Shown one piece after another: positions 44,310 through 52,234 of a stretch of DNA of 64,000 nt. Origin of the DNA: Methylotetracoccus oryzae (GTDB lineage Bacteria; Pseudomonadota; Gammaproteobacteria; Methylococcales; Methylococcaceae); the NCBI RefSeq assembly GCF_006175985.1, contig NZ_SRSH01000003.1:214352-278351 (forward strand), given 5' to 3'. Below the pieces are notes generated by a model that had not been told where the DNA came from, made no database searches, and was given only the letters and a program-made list of their open reading frames with translations. Position 1 is the first letter of the stretch. Every line of letters starts with the position of its first letter. The position numbers and the translations under genes are program-made.

Positions 44310-45107
44310 ATGGCGACAAGGCCCAAGGAGCGACGAACTTTGCCCTCTGAACCGACTCTCGCGGCACTCCCTAATAGAGGCCTGCGCTATTTTCTGGCCA
44401 CGCGCCCAGGCTTTCTGTCGGTTACTCTGGTTGCAGTGCTGATCGGGCTCGCCACGGCGTTTGCTTCCGGTGTCGAACTGAATGCCGTAACCGCGGGCGC
44501 CACTGTGGTCGTTGCGCTGGCTGCTCACGCGGGCGTCAAGGTGATGAACGACTATTACGATGCGTTGAACGGCACGGATGCTCTCAACACCGATCGCATT
44601 TTTCCGTTCACCGGCGGCAGCCGGTTCATTCAGAACGGCGTCTTCAGTCCGCGAGAGACATTGCTGTATGGGGCCGCACTGCTGGGACTGGTAGCGCTGG
44701 CTGGAATCCTCCTGGCATGGGCCTCGGGGGCAGGACTGCTCATCGTGGGTGCTTTGGGTCTCGCGATCGGCTGGGCCTATTCGGCACCGCCCCTGATGCT
44801 CAATGCGCGAGGATTTGGCGAACTCTGTGTCTGGACAGGATTTTCGCTGGTGGCCGTTGGCGCTGACTTCGCTCAGCGCGGACACTGGGCTGTCATGCCG
44901 CTGGAAGTTACCGCGAGCTACGCCCTGCTGGTAACAAACATCCTCTTCATCAACCAGTTTCCAGATAAAAACGCCGACGAGGCCGCCGGTAAGCGAACCT
45001 GGGTCGTCCGGCTTGGGCCGCGGCTTGCGCGTTGGGGTTATCCACTCATTGCTGGACTGGCCTACCTCTGGACTTTCGCAGGCATCACACGGGGCGCATC
45101 CCGCTAG
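44310..45107 (+). CDS. UbiA/MenA-like prenyltransferase, possibly 3'-truncated
   Basis: This 265-residue membrane protein has the first Asp-rich motif NDYYDALNGTDALNTD (80-95) and the second DKNADEAAGKRTWVVRLG of UbiA-superfamily prenyltransferases (menA-like). It has about seven membrane segments. The family usually has 290-300 residues and nine segments. Here the frame ends ...AYLWTFAGITRGASR just as another helix starts, so the 3' end may be lost. It would attach a prenyl chain to an aromatic acceptor (quinone synthesis). Not obviously related to EPS. Confidence 0.78.
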   Translation: MATRPKERRTLPSEPTLAALPNRGLRYFLATRPGFLSVTLVAVLIGLATAFASGVELNAVTAGATVVVALAAHAGVKVMNDYYDALNGTDALNTDRIFPFTGGSRFIQNGVFSPRETLLYGAALLGLVALAGILLAWASGAGLLIVGALGLAIGWAYSAPPLMLNARGFGELCVWTGFSLVAVGADFAQRGHWAVMPLEVTASYALLVTNILFINQFPDKNADEAAGKRTWVVRLGPRLARWGYPLIAGLAYLWTFAGITRGASR

Positions 45108-45274
45108 CGAGGGACCGGCGGGGGGGGGGATTCGCGGGCTCGTCTTGTCCGCGGCCGCAGACCGCTGCGCAACGAGTCCCTGTATTCTCAGGATAATCGC
45201 ATGCAGGCCAAAGGGGCTTCCTGAAGCGCATCTTGCCGGCAGGGATTACCGGAAGCCGCCTCCGCATGGGGGGC

Positions 45275-45336
45275 TTTCGTGCGCACAGCGCACCCTACAG
45301 CAGGGGCATCTCGTAGTGTGCGCTGTGCACACGAAA
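45275..45336. terminator. Large inverted repeat between convergent genes
   Basis: A near-perfect 24-bp inverted repeat (left TTTCGTGCGCACAGCGCAC..., right ...GTGCGCTGTGCACACGAAA, two mismatches) with a 14-nt loop. It lies between the prenyltransferase (+) and the epimerase (-), where a bidirectional terminator would be expected. No long T tract follows. It may also belong to the GTGCGC-type palindromic family seen at 566 and 740. Confidence 0.55.
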
Positions 45337-45374
45337 TCGCTCGGAGGCTTCATGCGATTGCCCTGTTTGTATCG

Positions 45375-46442
45375 TCAAACGCGCAGGAATTGCAGATACC
45401 ACGGCATCGCTCTGCGAATGCCCGCGCGAATGGAGTGCGCGGGGGCATAGCCGAGTAACTGTCCAGCCTTGGTGATGTCGGCCAGGGAGTGCCGTACGTC
45501 GCCTGCCCGGAAGTCGTCGTATATGGGGGCTTTGTCGAAGCACACGTCGTGCTCCTTCAGTTCACCGCGCAAGAGTTCGAACAATTGGTTGAGGCTGGTA
45601 CGTTCACCAACCGCCACGTTGTAGACCTGGTTGCGGGCGTCGGCAGCGGTTGTGGTCGCGGCCAATAGGTTGGCCTGGACGACGTTGTCGATGAAACAGA
45701 AATCCCGGCTGGTTTCGCCATCGCCGTTAATGCGCACATCCACGCCGATGATCATCGCGGCAATCCACCGTGGAATCACTGCGGCGTACGCTCCGTCGGG
45801 ATCCTGGCGTGGTCCGAACACGTTGAAATAGCGCAGGCCAATCGTCTGGAAGCCATAGCTGCGGGCGAAGACGTCGGCATACAGTTCGTTGACGTATTTC
45901 GTAACGGCGTAAGGCGACAGGGGCTTGCCGATACGGTCCTCGACCTTGGGTAAGCCGGGGTGGTCGCCATAGGTGCTGCTGCTGGCGGCGTAGGTGAAGC
46001 TTTTCACTTCGGCATCCCTTGCCGCTACGAGCATGTTCAAGAAGCCGCTGACGTTGGTTTCGTTAGTGGTGATCGGGTCTTTCAGACTGCGCGGTACGCT
46101 GCCCAGGGCGGCTTGGTGTAGTACGTAGTCGACGCTAGCGGATGAAGGTGAAGGGGCCGACCCCGGTGCTTGCCAGGTCATGGCCTGCCGGCAGTCTTCG
46201 AGGTTGCGAATGTCGCCCTTAATGAAGTGAAACCGCGCCCACTGATCGGGCGTAACAAGCCGCTGCACTTCGTCCAGGTTGCGCTGGTGTCCCGTCGCAA
46301 AGTTGTCCAGCCCGACCACTCGCTGGTCGAGTTTCAGCAGGGCTTCGGTCAAGTTACTGCCGATGAAACCGGCGGCACCCGTGACCAGCCAGGTTTTCGG
46401 TGACTCAGGGAGTGTCGCGAGGAGTTGCTGGTAGGGAACCAT
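45375..46442 (-). CDS. UDP-N-acetylglucosamine 4-epimerase-like (TviC/WbpP)
   Basis: This 355-residue SDR epimerase begins [31 protein letters not shown] with the NAD-binding GAAGFIG (22-28). It has the SSSTYGD segment, catalytic [25 protein letters not shown] and [13 protein letters not shown], all typical of Vi-antigen TviC/WbpP enzymes that interconvert UDP-GlcNAc(A) and UDP-GalNAc(A). A ~10-residue Ser/Pro/Ala insertion ([14 protein letters not shown]) is unusual. It supplies an amino-sugar donor to the EPS though encoded on the opposite strand. Confidence 0.87.
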   Translation of the reverse strand: MVPYQQLLATLPESPKTWLVTGAAGFIGSNLTEALLKLDQRVVGLDNFATGHQRNLDEVQRLVTPDQWARFHFIKGDIRNLEDCRQAMTWQAPGSAPSPSSASVDYVLHQAALGSVPRSLKDPITTNETNVSGFLNMLVAARDAEVKSFTYAASSSTYGDHPGLPKVEDRIGKPLSPYAVTKYVNELYADVFARSYGFQTIGLRYFNVFGPRQDPDGAYAAVIPRWIAAMIIGVDVRINGDGETSRDFCFIDNVVQANLLAATTTAADARNQVYNVAVGERTSLNQLFELLRGELKEHDVCFDKAPIYDDFRAGDVRHSLADITKAGQLLGYAPAHSIRAGIRRAMPWYLQFLRV

Positions 46443-46643
46443 CGCTCTTAGCAGATCGGCGATCGGTTGGGCGGGGGGCGTTGGGGTGGCCTGTTGGCGC
46501 TGTTTCGTTCGCCAAGGTCGTGCCGGTTGCGGAAGACCCGCAGGTGGCTAGATTGACGGTAGTTTACAAGACCAGGGGGTTGGGAGTAAGGGCGGGAAGA
46601 GCGAGGAAACGCGGGATTCGGATGGAAGGATTGCCGGTTTTTT
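46443..46643. other. Spacer upstream of the epimerase
   Basis: Non-coding; should contain the epimerase promoter (minus strand). Nothing specific recognised before REPIN array H begins. Confidence 0.35.
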
Positions 46644-46850
46644 GTAGGCGCCGAGCCCTCTCGGCGAATGGGGTTTCGGGCTGGGACGGTGGTGTGTTCG
46701 CCCCGGCGGCTGGGCTCCTACAGGGTGGGCGTTGATTTTTTTGTAGGAGCCGAGCCGTCTCGGCAAATGGGTTTTGGTCTGGGGCGGTGGTCTGGTCGCC
46801 CGCATGGCGGGCTCCTACAGGGTAGGCGTCGGGTTTGTTGTCGGAGCCGA
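46644..46850. repeat. REPIN array H
   Basis: Two tandem REPINs and a decayed left arm (TCGGAGCCGAGCGCATTGCGCTC). The right arms show both the CGGCGGCTGGGC and the GCCCGCATGGCGGGC variants. It lies between the epimerase and the secreted hydrolase. Confidence 0.88.
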
Positions 46851-47104
46851 GCGCATTGCGCTCTGCGACCGAGTGTGGCAGTCGGTCGCGGTGGGATCGG
46901 TCCAAGTCACTCATTCCAGCCCTTGAACGCGACGCTCGCAGGGCTTCGCCTCCTGCCTCTTAGTCAACTCGTACCCTGTCAATCCCAGTGATCTCCTGTT
47001 GAGGTCGTGTCTCCGGGCGAGGTTCGTCGGGTGACCTAGACTTGCCACGTGATGGCGGGCTGATTGCCGCTACATGTGATTTCCTCAGCATTCGGAGAAT
47101 TTCA

Positions 47105-48631
47105 ATGAAATCGCTACATCTGGTCGTGCTGGGCTGTCTGGGTTTTGCCAGTCTGGCCTCAGCCACTGACATATCCGGACCATGGAACGGCGTGTACGCC
47201 GGATTGAAACCTGTGGCCAAAGACGCCTCGGTATCGTCGCAGGCCATCACCGCATCGACGAGCCGCTATCTCAGAAGCGCCAAGCTTGTCCAACGTGTTC
47301 CGAAGGAAACGATCTTGTTGGCGCGCGTCCTGGTAGACCTCCAGATCAGTTTGAAGCCGATCAAGTTGCCTGATGGCGAGATCCTTGAAGGATTGGGTGA
47401 ACCCACCCAAGGTATGGACTTGTATAGCCTTACCTACAACTCTACCGACGTGACGGGGCGACCCACGATACTGAGCGGACTCGCTGCCTTGCCCGCGGCA
47501 GCTGATGGCACGTCGGTCGGCGATGCCTCTGGCGGGATCATCGCCTATATGCATGCGACGACCGCTCAGCGGAGCAACGCACCGAGTGATCGCGAGATGG
47601 AAGTCTACGGGGCAGTCACGGTCTTTGGTGGCGAGAATTATGTGATCGCCATGCCCGACTACCTGGGTTACGGCGTCAACCGCCAGCCCCATCCCTATGC
47701 GCTGGGGAAGCTCAACGCGATGGCGGGGCAGGACATGATCCTGGCTGTCCGTGAACTCATGGCGGCGCACGGCCGGTCTGTCGGCGCTGATCTGTTTGTC
47801 ACCGGGTACAGCGAGGGCGGAGGCAATGCCTTGTGGCTTGCTCGAGCCCTTCAGGAGACGGGTGACCCGAGCTTGCAACCCACGGCCACCGCGCCGATGT
47901 CCGGGCCCTATGATATGAGTTCGGCTACGGCGAAGTCCTTCGTCGCCAAACAACCGCCGCTGACGATCACCCAGAACGTCATGGCGAAGCCGCTGCTGAT
48001 GGCATTCGCGGGCGTGTCGACTGCACAGCTGACTTTTCAGCCGACTTCAGGCCTGCTAAAGCCCGCATTCGCCGCCCAGACGAGAGGCCTGTTACCGGGA
48101 GCGCAATCCGACTCGACGGTGGCCGCACGCTTGCTGACGAGCGCGATGCCCTTGGGTTATGTGACGCTTTCGGCGGATCCGCCGCATCCCGAGAAGCTGT
48201 TGCAGCCGGAGTTGATCGCGGCGATCAGAACTGGGGATACGAGCTTTCCGGCGCTGGCGCTGTGGGCGGAAAACGACAATACCGACTGGAGGCCGAAAAC
48301 ACCGGTCTATCTGTTGGGTGTGATTCAGGACCCGCTGGTCACGTTTGCCGGCTCCGACTATGCGCTACCGAAGCCCTATCTCGACGAGAAGGGGCTCCCG
48401 GCTCCCTTCGCGCAGGGTAACGCGCAGAACACCATCGAACTGATGCGGGCGAAAAAGTTCGGCCGGCTGCGTGTCGGCTGGATGGGATTCAACGGCATGG
48501 TTTCGGGCAACGTAGGTCCGCAGGAGAGCATGACCCATGGCGATGGGTTTATCCCCTGCGCGATTCTTGCGGCGAAGTTCTTCAAAGCCAAGAGCTTGGC
48601 CGATATGCCTTACCTCCCTGATCCAAAGTGA
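47105..48631 (+). CDS. Secreted alpha/beta-hydrolase (lipase/feruloyl-esterase-like)
   Basis: This 508-residue protein has a signal peptide (MKSLHLVVLGCLGFASLASA). The alpha/beta-hydrolase core has VIAMPDYLGYG, the nucleophile elbow GYSEGG (Ser236), an acidic candidate in LALWAENDNTDW, and a C-terminal THGDGF His. It resembles secreted bacterial lipases/esterases of the LIP family. The start at 47105 gives the signal peptide; an upstream ATG at 47042 does not. It is flanked by REPIN arrays H and I. Substrate unknown. Confidence 0.8.
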   Translation: MKSLHLVVLGCLGFASLASATDISGPWNGVYAGLKPVAKDASVSSQAITASTSRYLRSAKLVQRVPKETILLARVLVDLQISLKPIKLPDGEILEGLGEPTQGMDLYSLTYNSTDVTGRPTILSGLAALPAAADGTSVGDASGGIIAYMHATTAQRSNAPSDREMEVYGAVTVFGGENYVIAMPDYLGYGVNRQPHPYALGKLNAMAGQDMILAVRELMAAHGRSVGADLFVTGYSEGGGNALWLARALQETGDPSLQPTATAPMSGPYDMSSATAKSFVAKQPPLTITQNVMAKPLLMAFAGVSTAQLTFQPTSGLLKPAFAAQTRGLLPGAQSDSTVAARLLTSAMPLGYVTLSADPPHPEKLLQPELIAAIRTGDTSFPALALWAENDNTDWRPKTPVYLLGVIQDPLVTFAGSDYALPKPYLDEKGLPAPFAQGNAQNTIELMRAKKFGRLRVGWMGFNGMVSGNVGPQESMTHGDGFIPCAILAAKFFKAKSLADMPYLPDPK

Positions 48632-48699
48632 GCCAGCAGAGTGAGCCAGGCGGTGGTCGGCCGGAGCCGTTCCGGCCGACCATCCCCGGGGGACCGTTG

Positions 48700-49010
48700 T
48701 TCGCCCCGAGGGTCGGGAGGCCCATAGGGTGGGCATCGGTGTTTTTGTAGGAGCCGAGCCCCGTCGGCGAATGGGTGTTGGTCTGGGGCAGTGGTCGGTT
48801 CGCCCGGAGGGCCGGGCTCCTACAGGGTGGGGCGCTGGTGTTTTTGTAGGAGCCGAGCCCTCTCGGCGAAGGGGTTTTGGTCCGGGGCGGTGGTTGGATC
48901 GCCCAGAGGGCTGGGCTCCTACAGGGTGGGGATCGGTTTTGTTGTAGGAGCCGAGCCCTCTCGGCGAAGGGGTTTTGGTCCGGGGCGGTGGTGGGTTCGC
49001 CCCGCGGCGA
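48700..49010. repeat. REPIN array I, upstream of RAYT
   Basis: A degenerate right arm, two complete REPINs and a third whose right arm is cut short (GTTCGCCCCGCGGCGA). The RAYT ribosome site (GGAGGA) and ATG follow within 13 bp, so the RAYT leader RNA contains REP hairpins. Confidence 0.88.
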
Positions 49011-49022
49011 TCCGGAGGAAGC

Positions 49023-49466
49023 ATGAAGGCGGTCCGGCATGCAAGAGACCTGCGTAAGGGCCGACACTCGGAATCGGGGCGCATCTATCTGGTTACCGCG
49101 GTGACGCTGCATCGTCAACGTGTGTTCGACGATCTCCCCGCCGCGCGCATTTTGATCCGAGTCCTGCGTCGGGAGCAGGAATTGGGGCGAGCCAGAACCC
49201 TATCATTCGTTGTCATGCCGGACCATCTCCATTGGCTCCTGGAACTCGGGGCGGATGCTGACTTGTCGGTTGTGGTCCGTGCGGTCAAAGCGTTAACGGC
49301 GAAGCGCTTGGGCGGTACCATCTGGCAGCGCGGATTCCACGATCATGCGGTGCGCCGGGACGAGGATCTGCTCACGATTGCCCGGTACGTGGTGGCGAAT
49401 CCGTTACGGGCAGGATTGGTGCAGCGCCTGACCGACTACCCGCACTGGGATGCCATATGGCTTTAA
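49023..49466 (+). CDS. tnpA-REP: REP-associated tyrosine transposase (RAYT)
   Basis: This 147-residue Y1/HUH single-strand transposase of the IS200-like RAYT group has the HUH motif His68-Leu-His70 in MPDHLHWLLEL. The RAYT signature WQRGFHDHAVRRDEDL is at 101-116. The catalytic Tyr122 lies in ARYVVANPLRAGLV. RAYTs recognise the GTAG head and hairpin of REPs and are thought to mobilise REPINs. It is immediately flanked by REPIN arrays I and J, the usual arrangement, and by itself explains the origin of the ~30 REPINs in the window. Full length; a GGAGGA ribosome site precedes it. Confidence 0.93.
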   Translation: MKAVRHARDLRKGRHSESGRIYLVTAVTLHRQRVFDDLPAARILIRVLRREQELGRARTLSFVVMPDHLHWLLELGADADLSVVVRAVKALTAKRLGGTIWQRGFHDHAVRRDEDLLTIARYVVANPLRAGLVQRLTDYPHWDAIWL

Positions 49467-49522
49467 ATGACGTTCCCTTGCCGAGCCCGGCTGTATCGTA
49501 TCTGTGAAGGGCTCTTGGTCGG

Positions 49523-49870
49523 TTCGCCCAGGGGCTGGGCTCCTACAGGGTGGGCGCGGTTTTTTTGTAGGAGCCGAGCCCTCTCGGCGAATGGGTTTCG
49601 GTCGGGGGCGGTGGTCGGTTCGCCCAGGCGGCTGGGCTCCTACAGGGTGGGCGCGGGTTTTTTGTAGGAGCCGAGCCCTCTCGGCGAATGGGTTTCGGTC
49701 GGGAGCGGTGGTTGGTTCGCCCAGGGGGCTGGGCTCCTACAGGGTGGGCGCGGGTTTTTTGTAGGAGCCGAGCCCTCTCGGCGAATGGGTTTCGGTCGGG
49801 GGCGGTGGTCGGTTCGCCCAGGCGGCTGGGCTCCTACAGGGTGGGGCGCTGGCTTTGTTGTAGGAGCCGG
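49523..49870. repeat. REPIN array J, downstream of RAYT
   Basis: A right-arm REP, then three very similar tandem REPINs with a period of 97 bp (GTAG heads at 49567, 49664, 49761) and a last head at 49860 (99 bp on). The near identity of the copies suggests recent local duplication. The array ends just upstream of the YdcF gene. Confidence 0.92.
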
Positions 49871-49909
49871 GGACTGGAGAAGGGGCGGTGGGGTAGGGGA
49901 GTCGGTGCA

Positions 49910-50668
49910 TTGATCTTTGTAGTCAAATTGATTTCCTTGCTGCTCTACCCCTTGACGCAGTCGCTGCTGGCGATGCTCATGGCGTTGATATTCTGTCGTA
50001 GCGTCAGACTTGCCCGCGTTGTGCTCGGTGCCGCCCTGCTGTGGCTGTGGGTTTGGTCGATGCCGCTGGTGGCGGACAGGATCGTCGGGTCACTGGAGTG
50101 GCGCTATCCGGCAGCCAGTGCGGACAGTGCACCGCAGGCCGATGCCATCCTGGTGTTGGGCGGTTGTGTCACGGCGCCGAGGCCGCCGCGGGTGGACCCG
50201 GATCTGGCGAGTTCGGCGGACCGCCTGTGGCATGCGGCGCGCTTGTATCATGCCGGCCGCGCGCCACTGATCGTAGTCAGCGGGGGCAACCTGCCTTGGT
50301 TGAACGCATCGATGTCGGAGGCGGAGGCGATGCGGTCGGTGCTGACCGCTCTGGGCGTGCCCGCTTCGTCTGTCCGGATGGAGACCGCGAGCGCCAACAC
50401 GCGTGAGAATATGCAACGATCGAAGGCGTTGCTGAATCAGCTCGGTCTTTCTCGTGTGCTACTGGTCACCTCGGCTCTGCACATGCGACGTGCCCACGCA
50501 GAAGCCCGCTTGGCCGGCATTGATGCCATGCCGGCGGCGGCTGACTACACCGCAGAGGAACGCTCGAGTACCCTTTTGGATGTGTTGCCGGATGCCGATG
50601 CACTGCGCCGCAGTAGCCAGGCCATTAAGGAGTATGTCGGGTGCTTGATGGTTCGCGGCTGTCGGTGA
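49910..50668 (+). CDS. YdcF/DUF218 family membrane protein
   Basis: This 252-residue protein has two N-terminal membrane helices (VVKLISLLLYPLTQSLLAML and VVLGAALLWLWVWSMPLV). A DUF218 domain follows (ADAILVLGGCVTAP, APLIVVSGGNLPWL, ETASANTRENMQRSKALL, VLLVTSALHMRRAHAEARLA). The family is linked to envelope or polysaccharide metabolism. The TTG start at 49910 has a GGGGA ribosome site and fits family length; an ATG at 49688 would read through REP repeats. Reaction unknown. Confidence 0.82.
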   Translation: MIFVVKLISLLLYPLTQSLLAMLMALIFCRSVRLARVVLGAALLWLWVWSMPLVADRIVGSLEWRYPAASADSAPQADAILVLGGCVTAPRPPRVDPDLASSADRLWHAARLYHAGRAPLIVVSGGNLPWLNASMSEAEAMRSVLTALGVPASSVRMETASANTRENMQRSKALLNQLGLSRVLLVTSALHMRRAHAEARLAGIDAMPAAADYTAEERSSTLLDVLPDADALRRSSQAIKEYVGCLMVRGCR

Positions 50669-50959
50669 TGAGTTGCCCGAGCATGGATTAGGGCCCGCGT
50701 CGTGGGGTGAGTCTCCGTGCTGAGCGGGTGTCTACGTTGCGTTGGCACATGTCGTCGATCTGCCAGCCTGCGTTTGGTCGCCCAAGCCGTCAGAAAAGCG
50801 CCTCGCAGCGTAAGTCTGGCCGTGGTTTGCATCGCGCAAAACGATCAGACAGCGATTTCATCCAGCCAGACCCGCCGAGCTCGTCAAGTGAGGCTGCGGC
50901 AGGGTCTTGCAGGAGCGAAATGTGGGGGCAGGTTTGACGCAGGCTCTAAAGGAGCCGGC
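50669..50959. other. Spacer between convergent genes
   Basis: Nearly 300 bp between the YdcF gene (+) and the exported protein (-). No gene, REP or clear terminator was recognised. Confidence 0.35.
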
Positions 50960-51523
50960 TTACAGACGGCCCATCTTGCGGATGAAGTTACTCATCCGTC
51001 TCTCACGCTTCTCGTCTTCTACCGGGCGCTTCGGGCAGGCGATACCCTTGGCCGAACCCTCGAAATAGCTTTCGGTCGGGACCCCAGCCTGCACCAGAGA
51101 GCCCAGATTCCGATAGGTTCCCGTCAAGGTGGACGCATCGAGGGTGAGGGATTGCTGCGCGAAGCCGAGATAAGTAGCGGCCGCCGGCACGCTGGCCAGA
51201 GCCGATGCGGCGAGTGAGATCTGGACCTGATTGCTCCACGCCGGGTCAACGACCATCGCGCCATCAACAGCAAAACATTCCTCTCTGTTGCCTAATGCGG
51301 GATTTTTGAAGCACGCCCGGCCATAGACCTGGGCGCTGCCAAGGCGTTGATCGCTCACATAGAGGTCGGCGTAGCCTCCGCTCAATGGTGCGCCGATTGG
51401 CGCCGTTTCTTCGATACAGAGCCGGTTGTCAGCTGGGCCGGCAAGCGCGTACTGACCGGTTCCGGCCAATGCAGCGAGTACGCCTGACGCAATCAGTCTC
51501 GATCGTGGGAGGGTGGAACGCAT
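50960..51523 (-). CDS. Exported protein of unknown function
   Basis: This 187-residue protein has a signal peptide (SRLIASGVLAALAGTGQYALA). The mature part has Cys residues in pairs (NRLCIEE, GRACFKN, EECFAV, IACPKRP) that could form disulfides, and a basic C-terminus. It resembles no family I can name. Minus strand, alone between YdcF and REPIN array K. It is probably real because of the signal peptide and a clean frame. Confidence 0.6.
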   Translation of the reverse strand: MRSTLPRSRLIASGVLAALAGTGQYALAGPADNRLCIEETAPIGAPLSGGYADLYVSDQRLGSAQVYGRACFKNPALGNREECFAVDGAMVVDPAWSNQVQISLAASALASVPAAATYLGFAQQSLTLDASTLTGTYRNLGSLVQAGVPTESYFEGSAKGIACPKRPVEDEKRERRMSNFIRKMGRL

Positions 51524-51770
51524 GGATTACCTCGGTTGGCTTTGGCGTAGGTACGCCGTGAATTGAGTCCGGGTTGGTAATGCAGAGAGCGCGGGAATTC
51601 GCTCGCGGCGGAGCATAAACGGCCGAGCCATCGGTGGCAATCGCATGAAGATGGGGTGTGCCACAGGCATTCGACCGCATCCCGGCAATTGCCCGAAGTG
51701 GATATTCGGAACGGGTTATTCGCGCAAGGCGCAATCGGGCCTGGCCTGGTCCATTTAATGATGTAAACAC

Positions 51771-51984
51771 TGAGCCCTTTCGGCGAATGGGTTTCATCGG
51801 GGGCGGTAGTTGGTTCGCCCAGGGGGCTGGGCTTCCTACAGGGTGGGGATCGGCTTTGTTGTAGGAGCCGAGCCCTCTCGGCGAAAAGGCTTTGGTCGGG
51901 GGCGGTGGTTGGTTCGCCCGGAGGGCCGGGCTCCTACAGGGTGCGAATCGGTCTTTTTTGTAGGAGCCGAGCCCTCTCGGCGAA
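51771..51984. repeat. REPIN array K
   Basis: A partial left arm with its right arm, one full REPIN (right stem GCCCGGAGGGCCGGGC) and a last left arm. It lies upstream of the initiating glycosyltransferase gene. Confidence 0.88.
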
Positions 51985-52234
51985 CCTGGATTGGGTTCTT
52001 TTTGGGGATCATGGGGTTATCGGAAGGGTGCTGAATAACTACCTGCGATTGCCTGGTTCTGGTGTTCGCGGCGGCCCTTCATCGTGTGCTACATTACTCA
52101 AGACAGGCTAAGAATTCCCCATTAGTACAGGAAAAGGCCTAGTTATTTTGGGTGTGTATAGGGGAATGCCTTATTTCGCCAGGTCCTGTGAATAAAACCT
52201 GGCGGCCCACTCTGGCCCTTATCTCAAGTGGTTA
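51985..52234. other. AT-richer leader of the wcaJ-like gene
   Basis: Non-coding, AT-richer than its surroundings, and likely to hold the promoter. A perfect 8-bp inverted repeat (CGCCAGGT-N12-ACCTGGCG) at 52177-52204 lies 30 bp before the start codon. It could be an operator or a leader hairpin. Confidence 0.45.

Noticed and set aside
46443..46640. tRNA or small RNA genes in spacers
   Set aside because: No cloverleaf or known RNA motif was seen in any spacer by eye; a covariance-model scan would be decisive.
28021..49870. CRISPR array
   Set aside because: The repeats are regular (~97 bp) but the whole unit is conserved; there are no unique spacers, no ~30-bp repeat/spacer alternation, and no cas genes.
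51985..52234. Cyclic-di-GMP riboswitch in the wcaJ leader
   Set aside because: Position would suit, but the conserved GEMM core and its tetraloop receptor are not present.
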